A stretch of 37,277 nucleotides of DNA from Candidatus Poribacteria bacterium (GTDB taxonomy: Bacteria; Poribacteria; WGA-4E; GCA-2687025), in the NCBI GenBank assembly GCA_016866785.1, contig VGLH01000024.1, positions 1 through 37,277 of the forward strand, given 5' to 3'. Numbering within the stretch: position 1 is the first letter of the stretch; the number at the start of each line of letters is the position of its first letter. The position numbers and the translations under genes are program-made. The notes below the pieces were generated by a model. It did not search any database and was not told where the DNA came from. It saw nothing but the letters and a program-made list of their open reading frames with translations. Positions 8,250-16,622 of the stretch are shown piece after piece.

Positions 8250-11200
8250 TCACGAACAACCCGTGTTCGCGCCGCAGTTCGTGCACAGGTAGCACGAGCC
8301 TGCTCGACGCATCAGAGAGCCACAAACGTGGCAGGTCGGCGCGTCGGACTGCGTGTCGGCGACACGACGCTCCTCTTGCTGGAGCGGCGTTGACGTCGTC
8401 GGCGAGGACAGCGCGGGAAGCTCGAGCTGCGTCGCGTCGTCGGGCTCCAACTCCTCGCTCTCCACGTGAAGTCTCGAGCCATCCTGTTCGCCGTAGTACA
8501 CCGCAGCGGAACCGGCAAGCTCCTTGTCCTCCAGGAACTTGAGTCCCATCCAGCGGAACAGGTAGTCGATCAGCGACTTTGCCATGGGGATCTTCGGGTT
8601 GTTTGTGAACCCCTGCGGCTCGAACCGCATGTGGCTGAACTTCCGCACGAGCGTGTCGAGCGGCACGCCGTATTGCAGCGCGACGGACGTCATCGTGGCG
8701 ATGACGTCCATCAGCCCGGAGATCGTCGAGCCCTCCTTGGACATGGTGAGGAAGACCTCGCCTGGGGCTCCGTCTTCGTACATGCCGACCGTGATATAGC
8801 CCTCATGGCCGCCAACACTGTACTTGTGCGTGACTGCCGGACGCTCGTCCGGCAACCGACGGCGGACGGGCCGGTTCAATCGCTCCGCGGCGTCGTCCGC
8901 CTCGGCTTCGGAGCCTCGGGCAGTCAGCGGCTGGGACAGCTTGCTGCCGTCCCGGTAGATGGCGATGGCTTTGACCTTGAGACGCCATGCCTCGACGTAG
9001 ATCTGCTCGACGTCCTCGACTGTCGCCTCGGACGGCAGGTTCACGGTCTTGGAGATCGCGCCGCTCAGGAACGGCTGCGCCGAAGCCATGATCCGCACGT
9101 GACCCATGGGACTGATGAACCGCTGCCCAATCGCCCCGCACTTGCTGGCGCAGTCGAACACAGGGATGTGATCCGGGCGCAGATGCGGCGCACCCTCGAT
9201 AGTCATGGTTCCGCAGACGTGGCGAGTCGCCTCTTCGATCTGCTTGGACGAGAAAGACATCGCCCGCAGTAGGTTGAACTTCGGGTTCTGGTACTGTTCC
9301 GGCGTGAAGCCCAGCCTCTTGATGGTTGCCTCGCCAAGCGTCCATACGTTGATCGCAGCGCTGAGATCCATCGCCGACGGCAACGCCTTTTCGATCCGCT
9401 CGATCTCTGCCGGGGTCAGGCCCTTCTGTTCCAGCGATGTGGCATTGACATGCGGCGCGCCGTTGAGCGACGCCGTGCCGATCGCGTAGGTCACGATGTC
9501 ATCGATCTGACGCTGCGTGTACCCGAGCACCGCCAGCGCGCGTGGCACGGACTGGTTGATGATCTTCAGGTAGCCGCCGCCTGCGAGCTTCTTCATCTTG
9601 ACCAAAGCGAAATCGGGCTCGATGCCCGTCGTGTCGCAGTCCATGAGCAAGCCGATTGTGCCTGTCGGCGCGAGTACGGTGGTCTGCGCGTTCCGGTAGC
9701 CGAACTCCTCGCCGAGGCGTATGGCTCGGTCCCACTCCTCCTGAGCCGCCCGCAACAGCCCCGACGGACAGCGATCGACGCTGATGCGGTAGACGGCCGC
9801 GCGATGTTTGTTCATGACGCGCAGCATCGGCTCGCGGTTCTTCGCGAAGCCGGCGAACGGGCCCATCGACCGGGCGATCTCGGCGGACGTCGCATAGGCG
9901 TAACCGCCCATGATCGCGGTCAGCGCCCCGGTCATCGCGTAGGCTTCCTCGCTCTCGTACGGGATGCCGCAGAGCATCAGAAGCGTTCCCAGATTGGCGT
10001 AGCCGAGCCCGAGCGGGCGATACGCCGAGCTGTTCTCGGCGATCCGCTTGGTCGGATAGGACGAGAAACCGACAAGGATCTCCTGTGCGATGACGAAGAC
10101 GCGTATCGCGACGCGGTAGGATTCGACGTCGAACGACCCGTCCGATCGGAGGAACTTCGTGAGGTTCAGCGACGCCAGGTTGCACGCCGAGTCATTGAGG
10201 AACATGTACTCGGAGCATGGATTGCTGGCGTAGATACGATCCGTGTTCGGGCACGTGTGCCAGTCGTTGATCGTCGTGTCGAATTGGATGCCAGGATCGG
10301 CACATGCCCACGCCGCCTCACACACTCGCCGGAACAGGCTCCGAGCTCGCAGCGTCTGGTACGGTTCCCCAGTCGTCCGCAACGTGGTCGTCCAGTCGCC
10401 ATCGCGCGCGTAGGCATCCATGAACGCGTCCGCCACGCGGACGGAGTTGTTCGAATTCTGCCCCGATACCGTGCGGTAAGCCTCGCCGTTGAAGTCGGAC
10501 GAGTATCCGGCTGAGATGAGGGCACCGACCTTCTTCTCCTCGCGCACCTTCCAGTCGATGAACGACTCGATCTCGGGATGGTCCATGTCGAGGATGACCA
10601 TCTTCGCGGCGCGACGCGTCGTACCTCCGGACTTCGTCGCACCGGCGCCTCGGTCGAGGACGTCGAGGAACGACATGAGACCCGATGACGTGCCCCCGCT
10701 GGAGAGCCTCTCCATCGACCCACGCAGCGCAGAGAAGTTCGTGCCGGTACCGGACCCGTACTTGAACAGGCGCGCCTCGTTCCGAAGCAGCCCGAAGATC
10801 GACATCAAATCGTCATTGACGGACTGGATGAAGCACGCGGAGTTCTGCGGGTATCTGTAACTGTCGTCGACCTCCTTCGCCTCGCCCGTCTCATCGTCGA
10901 CCCGCCAGTTGCCCGGACTGCCGACGATGCCATACTCCTGCGACAGCCCGCAGTTGAACCAGACCGGCGAGTTGAACGCACCTTTCTGCGTGATCAGTAG
11001 GTGGGCGAGCTCGAGCTCGAACGTCTCGGCGTCCGTCGGCGAAGCGAAGTAGCCTACTTCCTCGCCATGGGCGCGGATGGAGTGGGCGATTCGGTGCACA
11101 ACCTGGCGAGCGCTCGTCTCGTTGCCAACGCCCGGAACCCCTGCCTTGCGGAAGTACTTGGACACGAGGATGTCGGTCGCCAGTTGCGACCACGACTTCG

Positions 11201-11378
11201 GCACCTCGACGTTGTCGCTCTCGAAGACGACCTCGCCCTTCTCGTTGTGGATGGCGGAGCGTCGGTGCACCCACTCGATCTCGTCGAACGGGTGCAACCC
11301 CGGCTTCGTGAAGTAAGGATTGATCGTCAAGCCGTCCTGAGCAGCTTGATCCGTGGTGTTCGAAGCAATGCCGGACAT
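8250..11378 (-). CDS. nrdJ: Adenosylcobalamin-dependent (class II) ribonucleotide reductase
   Basis: A 1042-residue class II reductase that converts ribonucleotides to deoxyribonucleotides using a B12-generated thiyl radical, with or without oxygen. The active-site set is complete: Cys182 (SACF), the radical motif NPCSE at 386-390 with Cys388 and Glu390, and the partner Cys399 in SACNLASLNL. The C-terminal 27 residues form a CxxC...CxxC zinc-ribbon-like tail (Cys1016, 1019, 1029, 1032 plus others), typical of long B12-dependent reductases and probably the thioredoxin-linked re-reducing arm. The start ATG at 11378 has GAGGAG six bases upstream. nrdR lies 156 bases upstream on the same strand, so co-transcription and NrdR control are likely. 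The activity needs cobalamin supply from elsewhere. Confidence 0.97.
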   Translation of the reverse strand: MSGIASNTTDQAAQDGLTINPYFTKPGLHPFDEIEWVHRRSAIHNEKGEVVFESDNVEVPKSWSQLATDILVSKYFRKAGVPGVGNETSARQVVHRIAHSIRAHGEEVGYFASPTDAETFELELAHLLITQKGAFNSPVWFNCGLSQEYGIVGSPGNWRVDDETGEAKEVDDSYRYPQNSACFIQSVNDDLMSIFGLLRNEARLFKYGSGTGTNFSALRGSMERLSSGGTSSGLMSFLDVLDRGAGATKSGGTTRRAAKMVILDMDHPEIESFIDWKVREEKKVGALISAGYSSDFNGEAYRTVSGQNSNNSVRVADAFMDAYARDGDWTTTLRTTGEPYQTLRARSLFRRVCEAAWACADPGIQFDTTINDWHTCPNTDRIYASNPCSEYMFLNDSACNLASLNLTKFLRSDGSFDVESYRVAIRVFVIAQEILVGFSSYPTKRIAENSSAYRPLGLGYANLGTLLMLCGIPYESEEAYAMTGALTAIMGGYAYATSAEIARSMGPFAGFAKNREPMLRVMNKHRAAVYRISVDRCPSGLLRAAQEEWDRAIRLGEEFGYRNAQTTVLAPTGTIGLLMDCDTTGIEPDFALVKMKKLAGGGYLKIINQSVPRALAVLGYTQRQIDDIVTYAIGTASLNGAPHVNATSLEQKGLTPAEIERIEKALPSAMDLSAAINVWTLGEATIKRLGFTPEQYQNPKFNLLRAMSFSSKQIEEATRHVCGTMTIEGAPHLRPDHIPVFDCASKCGAIGQRFISPMGHVRIMASAQPFLSGAISKTVNLPSEATVEDVEQIYVEAWRLKVKAIAIYRDGSKLSQPLTARGSEAEADDAAERLNRPVRRRLPDERPAVTHKYSVGGHEGYITVGMYEDGAPGEVFLTMSKEGSTISGLMDVIATMTSVALQYGVPLDTLVRKFSHMRFEPQGFTNNPKIPMAKSLIDYLFRWMGLKFLEDKELAGSAAVYYGEQDGSRLHVESEELEPDDATQLELPALSSPTTSTPLQQEERRVADTQSDAPTCHVCGSLMRRAGSCYLCTNCGANTGCS

Positions 11379-11385
11379 ATCTGTC

Positions 11386-11407
11386 TCCTCAATCGACCGG
11401 ATTGAGC
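11386..11407 (-). promoter_or_regulatory. Leader hairpin touching the nrdJ ribosome binding site
   Basis: On the minus strand CTCAATC-CGGTC-GATTGAG (11407-11389) is a perfect 7-bp stem. Its 3' arm shares three bases with the GAGGAG ribosome binding site (11391-11386). It could reduce ribosome access and so tune nrdJ translation. No cobalamin riboswitch was recognised in the 156-base leader. Confidence 0.4.
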
Positions 11408-11534
11408 CATATCGCCATACATAACAACGAAGTGCGCGCAGATCCGCTCCATCGGACCGAAGGTAGCCAACAGCGAAGCACGCGTCCGGGTCTGGGTACG
11501 ATCCCGTGCCCGGTCAACCGAACGACTTGCCCCA

Positions 11535-11999
11535 TCATGAATCCGGCGGCACCTGACCTAGCTGCTGGAGTACCTCCTGGAAGTCCTCTGCATCCCGGAA
11601 CTCGCGATAGACCGAAGCGAACCGGATATAGGCGATGTCATCGAGCGTCTTGAGGGCATCCATGACGAGTTCGCCAACGACACGGCTGGAGACCTCTCGA
11701 CGCGGTCGCGAGATGAACCCCTGCTCGATTCGAGCCACGAGCGCGTCGATTGCCTCTTGGCTGGCCGGACGCTTCCAGCACGCGCGCTGGACGCCCATAC
11801 GCAACTTCTCGCGATTGAACGGCTCACGCCTGCCATCCTTCTTGATGACCATCATGTCGAGGATGACCGGCTGCTCGAACGTCGTGAACCGGTTCTGACA
11901 ACGCTGACACTCACGACGGCGTCGGATGACGGCGCCTGATTGTGTGTCTCTCTTATCGGTCACCCGCGTATGCGGATGCTGGCAGAACGGGCATCGCAT
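11535..11999 (-). CDS. nrdR: Transcriptional repressor NrdR
   Basis: A 154-residue NrdR, the nucleotide-sensing repressor of ribonucleotide reductase genes. The zinc ribbon has its four cysteines (Cys3, Cys6, Cys31, Cys34) in MRCPFC and ECQRC. The ATP-cone follows, with VIKKDGRREPFNREKL and then VREFRDAEDF-like family residues (YREFRDAEDF) near the end. Length matches the family. Placement immediately upstream of nrdJ fits its target. Palindromes resembling NrdR boxes lie 14-37 bases before its own start, which suggests autoregulation and control of an nrdR-nrdJ unit. Confidence 0.97.
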   Translation of the reverse strand: MRCPFCQHPHTRVTDKRDTQSGAVIRRRRECQRCQNRFTTFEQPVILDMMVIKKDGRREPFNREKLRMGVQRACWKRPASQEAIDALVARIEQGFISRPRREVSSRVVGELVMDALKTLDDIAYIRFASVYREFRDAEDFQEVLQQLGQVPPDS

Positions 12000-12012
12000 G
12001 ACTCTGCAACTA

Positions 12013-12036
12013 TCTACAAGATGTAGTAGCTACTAT
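12013..12036 (-). promoter_or_regulatory. Candidate NrdR boxes upstream of nrdR
   Basis: Two adjoining palindromes: CTACATCTTGTAG (minus strand, 12026-12014) and the perfect TAGTAGCTACTA (12024-12035). The first resembles known NrdR boxes, whose core is an ACA...TGT dyad. NrdR usually binds pairs of such boxes near the promoter. The site is palindromic in sequence; the match to NrdR is from memory of the consensus. Confidence 0.6.
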
Positions 12037-12061
12037 CAGGAACGCACCCAAGCACTACGGG

Positions 12062-12091
12062 AGTCTAGCCCTGGTGGGCATCCCATGTCAA
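12062..12091 (-). promoter_or_regulatory. Putative promoter of nrdR
   Basis: On the minus strand, a perfect -35 TTGACA (12091-12086), an 18-base spacer and TAGACT (12067-12062) lie about 60 bases before nrdR. The candidate NrdR boxes would then fall in the early transcribed region. A second weaker promoter (TTGGGT, 17 bases, TACTAC) would place them over its -10. The remainder of 12092-12233 shows nothing recognisable. Confidence 0.45.
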
Positions 12092-12233
12092 AAAGAAAAT
12101 AGGGATCTGAGAAGCTGGACCGGAGTGGTCATTGCGGCGGAAGCATCCGGCGTGACAGGAGTCAATCGTGAGGCGAACGAGGTCGTTGCCGCCGTTGCTT
12201 ACCCAACCAGGGAGCGGTCAACAGCACGCGACC

Positions 12234-12833
12234 TCAGAGGCGTTCGGTCCGGAACCGGACGGCGCGGCGGGCGCGCTCTTCGTGATCTCGGTGCCATTCG
12301 ACGATGTCGTCGGGATAGAAGTAGCCGATCTCGACGGCTTCTTCGGTGGTCGTCGGCTCGCCGGTGACGCGGACACAATGGAACACGACGAAGTACGCGG
12401 TGTGGGGTCCGTATTGCCCCGGCAGTCGGCTGAAGACGTCGATCACCTCGCCCACTGACACGTCGAGGCATACCTCCTCGCGCACTTCTCGTCGAATGGC
12501 GTCGCGAGCGGTTTCGCCGAGTTCAGCCCATCCGCACGGCAGACACCACATCCCATCGTCGAACCGGCGAGTCAGCAGCAGCCTGCCCGCATCGTCGAAG
12601 ATCGCCGCATCGACCCCGACCTTGGGTGTGACATGACCGAATTCCGCCGCCAGCCGGCTCTTGACGTCAGGGACCGGCAACTCCGCAATCGCCGCGTACT
12701 CCTCGCACGTCAGAGTCATCAGTCGCTCATAGCGATCCTTGTCGTGCGGGTCGCTGGCGTAGCACAGACCGAGCTGTGCAATCGAGCGCAGCTCTTCCAG
12801 GAAAGCCTCGACGGTGCGGATTCTGTCTGGCAA
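12234..12833 (-). CDS. Nudix hydrolase with NUDIX_N-type N-terminal domain
   Basis: A 199-residue Nudix hydrolase with an added N-terminal helical domain (residues 5-60, including AQLGLCYASDPHDKDRYERL), as found in the ADP-ribose/nucleoside-diphosphate-linked Nudix subfamily. The Nudix box spans residues 101-123: Gly101, Glu107 and REVREE (115-120) that bind the metal are intact. The conserved Gly near the end of the box is Cys122. It starts at TTG 12833; an in-frame TGA a few codons upstream leaves no other start. It lies 27 bases after the ModB-ModC gene on the same strand and is probably its operon partner, though no functional link with molybdate is evident. The substrate is uncertain. 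Confidence 0.9.
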   Translation of the reverse strand: MPDRIRTVEAFLEELRSIAQLGLCYASDPHDKDRYERLMTLTCEEYAAIAELPVPDVKSRLAAEFGHVTPKVGVDAAIFDDAGRLLLTRRFDDGMWCLPCGWAELGETARDAIRREVREEVCLDVSVGEVIDVFSRLPGQYGPHTAYFVVFHCVRVTGEPTTTEEAVEIGYFYPDDIVEWHRDHEERARRAVRFRTERL

Positions 12834-12860
12834 TCCAGTACCGCTTCCGTGTTCGCGGCA

Positions 12861-14765
12861 TCACGGATAGACGCGTATCGCGGTCGCCTTGATCATCGCC
12901 CAGAGCTGCGCCCCGGGCTCCAGGTGCAGATTGTCGGCGGCTTCGCGCGTTACCTCGGCGACCATCGGTACGCCCACGTCGATGCCAACCCGGACGCGGT
13001 CCACGAGAGCTAGACACTCCACCACGGTTGCATTAAATACGTTCTGGATCGACATGGTGGGCACATCCATCATGAGCGCGACCTCCGACGGGGCAAACGC
13101 CAGATGCGCGCGACCCGATAGCTCCGCAGCCAACACGTGGAACGTGACGGTTCCTGCCCTGGCTTCTTTGAGACCACTGCCTGGCGCGAGCTCGCACTCG
13201 TAGAAGTTGACGCCGATCAGCTCCGCCACAAAGGGGCTCCTCGGATGCGCCAACAGGTCCTCTTTGGAGCCGGATTGGATGATCTTGCCTTGGTCGAGAA
13301 CCAGGATGCGATCCGCAAGCACGAGGGCATCCAACGGGTCATGCACCACCACGATGGTCGGTAGTCCGACGACATGGAGGAACTCGCGGAGCTCGGCGCG
13401 CACATTCGTCGCCGTCGTCGGGTCGAGCGCCGAGAACGGCTCGTCGAGCAGCAGCGCCTTGGGTTCGGACGCCAAAGCCCTCGCGATGGCGACTCGCTGA
13501 CGCTGCCCACCTGACAGATCCGTCGCGCGTCGATCTTCCAAGCCAGACAGACCCAGCCGCTCGATCCACTCCATGGCGGAACGCTTGCCGCCCGGACGCA
13601 TACCGTACGCCACGTTGCCGCGAACGGTCCGATTCGGAAGCAGCGCGTATTCCTGGAACACGACGCCCATGCGCCGCAGATGGGTCGGAACCCAAACGCC
13701 ACGATCCGAGTCGAAGAGCACGGTTCCTCCTAGGGCGATCCTGCCGTGTTCCGGCATCAGCAGCCCTGAGAGAACGCTCAGTGCCGTCGTCTTCCCCGCT
13801 CCGCTGGGACCCACGATGGCAACGATCTCGCCAACGCGTACCGAGACATCCATCGAAAGTTCGATGTCCCCTGCCGAGACACGAAAGCTCGCGGTGAGGT
13901 CGCCCGACGCCGCTTCGTGGGTCGCGCGCCAACCGGTCACGTCATCTTCCTCGCGGGCTGGGCACAGCTCACGGTTCTGCCATGACCGGAGAAGCGCTCG
14001 GGTTCCCAGCAAGGAACCGACAGCCAGGACGACGGTGAGCGACGAGACGGCAAGCGCCGTTTCCAGGTCACTCTCCATGGCGGACATGACCGCCATCGTC
14101 AGCGTCTGCGTGCGACCCGGGATGTTGCCGGCGAACATCATCGTCGCGCCGAACTCCGACAGGGCTCGAGCCCAAGCCGATACGACGCCTGCGAGCAGCG
14201 CCGGTAGCGCAATCGGCAGTGAGACGGTGCGGAACGTACGCCATGGGGTCGCGCCAAGGGTCGACGCTGCCTGTTCGAGGCGGACGTCGACCGCCTCGAA
14301 CCCAGCGCAGGCGCTCCTCACGAACAGCGGGCTCGCGACAAACACCTGGGACATGACGACGGCGAGGGTGGTGAATCCGATCCGAATGCCGGCTACGTCA
14401 AGGTACCGTCCGATGAGTCCGTGACGCCCGAACACCAGCAACAGCGCGACCCCCGCGACGACTGGAGGGATTGCGACCGGGAGGTCGAGGAACGTATCGA
14501 GCCACGCCTTGCCTCGGAACGGCACGCGTGCCAAGAGGTGTGCCACCGGAAGACCGAGCACGATGCAGGTTGCCGACGCGATCGCCGTCGTCTTGAGGCT
14601 CAGCCAGAGGGCGCGCAGAGCCATCTCGGATGCCAAACGAGATAGCACATCCGGGCGAACTGCAAGCAGCAAGACCGCGATGGGAACGAGGAGGAAGAGG
14701 ATCAAGCCAGAAGATCCGAGCCACAGGAGCGTCGAGGACCCTATCTGCCGTCGACGGGCCGTCAT
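12861..14765 (-). CDS. modBC: Molybdate ABC transporter, fused permease-ATPase (ModB-ModC)
   Basis: One 634-residue chain that joins the usual ModB and ModC. Residues 1-260 are a permease with about six membrane helices and the EAA loop EQAASTLGATPWRTF (164-178). After a 30-residue linker comes the ATPase (about 297-520): Walker A GPSGAGKTT (319-327), signature LSGGQ (417-421), Walker B LLLDEP (437-442) and switch His475. The C-terminus (about 560-632) is a TOBE/Mop-like domain of the ModC kind. Permease-ATPase fusion in this order occurs in some lineages but is unusual. The ATG at 14765 overlaps the modA stop (ATGA), so the two are translationally coupled. Tungstate or sulfate cannot be excluded as substrate; ModA and the TOBE domain favour molybdate. 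Confidence 0.93.
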   Translation of the reverse strand: MTARRRQIGSSTLLWLGSSGLILFLLVPIAVLLLAVRPDVLSRLASEMALRALWLSLKTTAIASATCIVLGLPVAHLLARVPFRGKAWLDTFLDLPVAIPPVVAGVALLLVFGRHGLIGRYLDVAGIRIGFTTLAVVMSQVFVASPLFVRSACAGFEAVDVRLEQAASTLGATPWRTFRTVSLPIALPALLAGVVSAWARALSEFGATMMFAGNIPGRTQTLTMAVMSAMESDLETALAVSSLTVVLAVGSLLGTRALLRSWQNRELCPAREEDDVTGWRATHEAASGDLTASFRVSAGDIELSMDVSVRVGEIVAIVGPSGAGKTTALSVLSGLLMPEHGRIALGGTVLFDSDRGVWVPTHLRRMGVVFQEYALLPNRTVRGNVAYGMRPGGKRSAMEWIERLGLSGLEDRRATDLSGGQRQRVAIARALASEPKALLLDEPFSALDPTTATNVRAELREFLHVVGLPTIVVVHDPLDALVLADRILVLDQGKIIQSGSKEDLLAHPRSPFVAELIGVNFYECELAPGSGLKEARAGTVTFHVLAAELSGRAHLAFAPSEVALMMDVPTMSIQNVFNATVVECLALVDRVRVGIDVGVPMVAEVTREAADNLHLEPGAQLWAMIKATAIRVYP

Positions 14766-15580
14766 CGATTGGTCACCGTGGACCGGCTCCTCGGGCCCGA
14801 CTCGGGCAGCAAGAACCCGTAGTCTGACAGGATGCCTCTGCCCGCGTCGCTCAGGACGAAGTCAACGAACGCACGCGCATCATCGCCGCGATCTGTGCCG
14901 GCAACGACGGCGATCGGGTAGTCAGCCAGCACGTTCAGGGATTCCGGGATGTCGATGATTCGGACGTCGGACTGCTGCGACGACACGTCCGTTCGGTAGA
15001 CGACGCCAGCATCTGCCTCTCCAAGCAGGACCTTCGCCAGGACGAGGCGCACGTTGGTCTCGCGACTCACAACGTGGCTTCTCACATCGGCGGCGAAGCT
15101 GGCGCCGAGCGCGGGGTCGGCTGCCGCCAGATCGAGCATCTGCTGGGTATAGCGTCCGACAGGCGCTTCCGGCGTGGCGACGACGACTCGGACCCCAGGC
15201 GACGCGAGGTCGGCGAGCGAGCGCACCGAGGCGTTTCGGGACGACGCTGCCACGACGAGTCGGTTGCGGGCGAACGCAGTCGCTGGCTCAACGAGGCCTC
15301 CGGCCACAAGAGCCTGCATGTTCACCTCATCGGCGGAAGCGATGGCATCCGCCAAGGCTCCCTGCTCGATCTGGGTGCGCAGGACATGGCTGCCGGCGAA
15401 GTTGAGCTCGACGCGGACGCCGTCTCGCGTTCCTTCGAATGATCGGGCGATCTCACCGAACGCGTCGGTCAGCGACGACGCCGCGAAGACGGTGAGTGCG
15501 GCATCGTGTCGGGCATGCCCGCCGCAACCGACGAGCGCCAGCGCCAGCAACGCCACGCGACTGTACATGCCTGCCGTCAC
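14762..15580 (-). CDS. modA: Molybdate-binding periplasmic lipoprotein ModA
   Basis: A 272-residue substrate-binding protein of the ModA family that hands molybdate to the fused permease. A lipoprotein signal ends in LVGC with Cys19 as the lipidated residue. The oxyanion-binding motif FAASSLTDAF follows soon after, as in ModA, and ADAIASADEVNMQAL, RNRLVVAA and DAGVVYRTD are typical family segments. The annotated start is GTG 15580; ATG 15568 is an alternative that still leaves a full signal peptide. It forms an operon with the ModB-ModC gene through a 4-base overlap. No Moco riboswitch or clear ModE box was recognised upstream. Confidence 0.93.
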   Translation of the reverse strand: MTAGMYSRVALLALALVGCGGHARHDAALTVFAASSLTDAFGEIARSFEGTRDGVRVELNFAGSHVLRTQIEQGALADAIASADEVNMQALVAGGLVEPATAFARNRLVVAASSRNASVRSLADLASPGVRVVVATPEAPVGRYTQQMLDLAAADPALGASFAADVRSHVVSRETNVRLVLAKVLLGEADAGVVYRTDVSSQQSDVRIIDIPESLNVLADYPIAVVAGTDRGDDARAFVDFVLSDAGRGILSDYGFLLPESGPRSRSTVTNR

Positions 15581-15773
15581 GGGTGGATACTCTCAGTTCG
15601 GGCGTTGGTCGGGGATGAGTCCGGCACGCGTCCGGCTTCGGCGACGAACCAAGGATACCATCCCTGACGACCAGGAGCCATCGTGTGGTCCGATTCGCCA
15701 GACACGCCGGCACGCTTTGCGGATCGGCGACACCGCCCAACCAGATGGAAGCATGCGAGAACTGAAACAAGCG
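15581..15773. other. Divergent intergenic region between modA and the sigma factor gene
   Basis: The gap between modA (minus) and the ECF sigma gene (plus) is 304 bases. Short frames in it show no recognisable protein. The sigma-proximal third contains a promoter-like pair and an inverted repeat, listed separately. The modA-proximal part must hold the modA promoter, but I could not place a convincing one. Confidence 0.5.
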
Positions 15774-15833
15774 CTGGACTTGGCGCGTAGAGTACGTATG
15801 ATGGGCTCAGTGTATCGGGCCCACGTGTACGTG
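15774..15833 (+). promoter_or_regulatory. Possible promoter and inverted repeat before the ECF sigma gene
   Basis: CTGGAC (15774-15779), a 17-base spacer and TATGAT (15797-15802) form a modest sigma70-like promoter. The repeat CACGT-GT-ACGTG lies at 15822-15833, just after the expected start point, and could be an operator. An ECF-type autoregulated promoter is also possible. Confidence 0.35.
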
Positions 15834-15884
15834 CGACGTCAGGAATCATCCATTCGCTCTGTCGTGTTCGGTTAGGAGTTCGTC

Positions 15885-16622
15885 ATGCTCAAGGGCTCAT
15901 TCGCGGTGCCCCTGCTCGAAGTCGATGCCGAGGCAGCATCGATGCGTGGAGTCGCCGGGCCCGCCTCGCGGTCGGCGGGCGCTTCGGGCACGGAAGCTGT
16001 CGATGACGAGATGTGGTGGCTCGCCTCTTTGCAGAATGGGCACGAGGAAGGTCTGCGCTGGCTCCTGCGACAGTATGGAACGTGGATCTACAGCAAGGCG
16101 TATCGGATGCTGGGGAACCACGAAGATGCCGAGGAGGCGTGGCAAGACATCTTCATGCGGGTGTGGCAGAAGATCGAGCTGTGGAATCCTGAGCGCGGCA
16201 GCTTCCAGTCTTGGCTGAACCAGATCGCCAAGAACGCGATCATCGACGTCTTTCGGAAGAAGAACCGCTTGCGCGAGGTGCTGCAGTACGGGGAAGACGA
16301 CGCCGTCGAGGAGATGCTGAACCGGTTCCGCGACGAGTCGCCCTTGCCGGACGAGCTGCTGGAGGCTCAAGAGATTCGGGAGCTCATCCAGCAGGCGTTG
16401 AATCAGATGACGAAGAAGAACCACCGAGTCGCCTGGGTTCTGCGTCACCTCGAGGGCATGAGCATCGCTGAGATCAGCGAAGCGCTGAACCAGAAAGAAA
16501 ACACCGTCAAGGTCTGGATCTTCCGCGCAACGCGCGAGCTGAAGCAAATCCTTGTGCGGCGCGGCTTTGAATACCAGGTGTCTGAGCCGGAGGGTTTCGA
16601 TGAAGACGAACGGGCCCTTTGA
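15885..16622 (+). CDS. ECF-type RNA polymerase sigma factor
   Basis: A 245-residue sigma-70 family protein of the extracytoplasmic function group. It has a 40-residue N-terminal extension, then region 2 (about 55-125) with YSKAYRMLGNHEDAEEAWQD and the FRKKNRLRE end, and region 4 (about 165-225) with the helix-turn-helix SIAEISEALNQKENTVKVW. Regions 1.1 and 3 are absent. The start at ATG 15885 has TAGGAG six bases upstream. The gene overlaps the FHA-protein gene by 23 bases, so sigma and FHA protein are translationally coupled. In ECF systems the coupled neighbour is usually the regulator, which makes the FHA protein the likely anti-sigma or sensor partner. Target promoters are unknown. Confidence 0.93.
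   Translation: MLKGSFAVPLLEVDAEAASMRGVAGPASRSAGASGTEAVDDEMWWLASLQNGHEEGLRWLLRQYGTWIYSKAYRMLGNHEDAEEAWQDIFMRVWQKIELWNPERGSFQSWLNQIAKNAIIDVFRKKNRLREVLQYGEDDAVEEMLNRFRDESPLPDELLEAQEIRELIQQALNQMTKKNHRVAWVLRHLEGMSIAEISEALNQKENTVKVWIFRATRELKQILVRRGFEYQVSEPEGFDEDERAL

Noticed and set aside
9450-10514. Plus-strand frame of 354 codons
   Set aside because: It is the antisense of nrdJ, with no recognisable domain.
11379-11534. Possible cobalamin riboswitch before nrdJ
   Set aside because: The conserved B12-box sequence was not seen, and the leader is shorter than such elements usually need.
15581-15884. Possible Moco riboswitch or ModE site before modA
   Set aside because: I could not identify the conserved motifs of either; the region shows only a weak promoter and a short repeat on the sigma-gene side.
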